Part shown: one piece after another, positions 6,501 through 6,555 of the stretch
How the letters are laid out: each line of letters starts with the position of its first letter
Numbering within the stretch: position 1 is the stretch's first letter
NCBI GenBank assembly: GCA_900547805.1
Contig: URIE01000096.1
Coordinates: forward strand, 1 to 6,555
DNA: 6,555 bases
Direction of reading: 5' to 3'
Source: an uncultured Collinsella sp.
GTDB lineage: Bacteria > Actinomycetota > Coriobacteriia > Coriobacteriales > Coriobacteriaceae
Notes under the pieces: generated by a model
What the model was told of the DNA's origin: nothing
Seen by the model: the letters and a program-made list of their open reading frames with translations, nothing else
The model's database searches: none
Position numbers and translations under genes: made by a program

Positions 6501-6555
6501 GGGCGTTTAGCTCAGGGGGAGAGCGCTTCCCTGACACGGAAGAGGTCAGAAGTTC
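6501..6555 (+). tRNA. tRNA-Val (anticodon GAC), 3' end beyond the window
   Basis: Fifty-five bases of a standard tRNA are present. The acceptor 5' strand is GGGCGTT (6501-6507), the D stem is GCTC (6510-6513) with GAGC (6521-6524), and the anticodon stem is CTTCC (6526-6530) with GGAAG (6538-6542). The seven-base loop CTGACAC (6531-6537) places the anticodon GAC at 6533-6535, which reads the valine codons GUC and GUU. The variable loop AGGTC, the 5' T-stem strand AGAAG and the first bases of the T loop (TTC) follow. The remaining T arm, the acceptor 3' strand and any CCA lie off the right edge. It is transcribed divergently from the transporter gene; further tRNA genes may follow outside the window. 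Confidence 0.95.

Noticed and set aside
1..6555. A defence island, prophage, CRISPR array or transposon
   Set aside because: No repeat arrays, integrase, transposase, nuclease or toxin-antitoxin-like genes are visible; all four protein genes look chromosomal and share similar codon use.

Overview
The window reads as a high-GC Gram-positive chromosome, most like a Coriobacteriia member such as Collinsella. This rests on the strong G/C preference at third codon positions, the actinobacterial style of the DUF4012 membrane protein, and an intergenic GGGGACG/CGTCCCC palindromic segment that I associate with Collinsella-type genomes. The genus is an inference from a reading by eye, not from a database match.

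Layout, left to right. (1) The C-terminal four-fifths of an M32 (carboxypeptidase Taq family) metallocarboxypeptidase lies on the + strand and is cut by the left edge; it ends at 1214. (2) A 97-bp convergent intergenic gap holds a strong hairpin (1237-1275) and a second palindrome (1281-1309). (3) glmM, phosphoglucosamine mutase, lies on the - strand (2643 to 1312) and is complete with all catalytic motifs. (4) An 83-bp gap holds a terminator-like hairpin that abuts the glmM ribosome binding site. (5) A 770-residue single-pass membrane protein with a DUF4012 ectodomain lies on the - strand (5039 to 2727). (6) A 149-bp gap with no certain element follows. (7) A ten-helix EamA/DMT-family transporter lies on the - strand (6211 to 5189) with an unusually long hydrophilic N-terminus. 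(8) A roughly 290-bp divergent region carries a textbook stable-RNA promoter (AT-rich UP-like element, TTGCCA, 17 bp, TATATT) firing rightward into (9) a tRNA-Val(GAC) gene cut by the right edge.

The three - strand genes are co-oriented but separated by gaps of 83 and 149 bp, so they are not a tight operon. The one plausible functional link is cell envelope: GlmM makes glucosamine-1-phosphate for UDP-GlcNAc and peptidoglycan, and DUF4012 proteins are predicted surface-exposed envelope proteins of unknown role. The M32 peptidase (cytoplasmic peptide turnover) and the transporter look like independent housekeeping genes. I found no CRISPR array, insertion sequence, phage gene or defence system, and no convincing evidence of a new multi-gene system. 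The observations most worth a check are the glmM leader hairpin, the intergenic palindrome, and the architecture of the DUF4012 protein.
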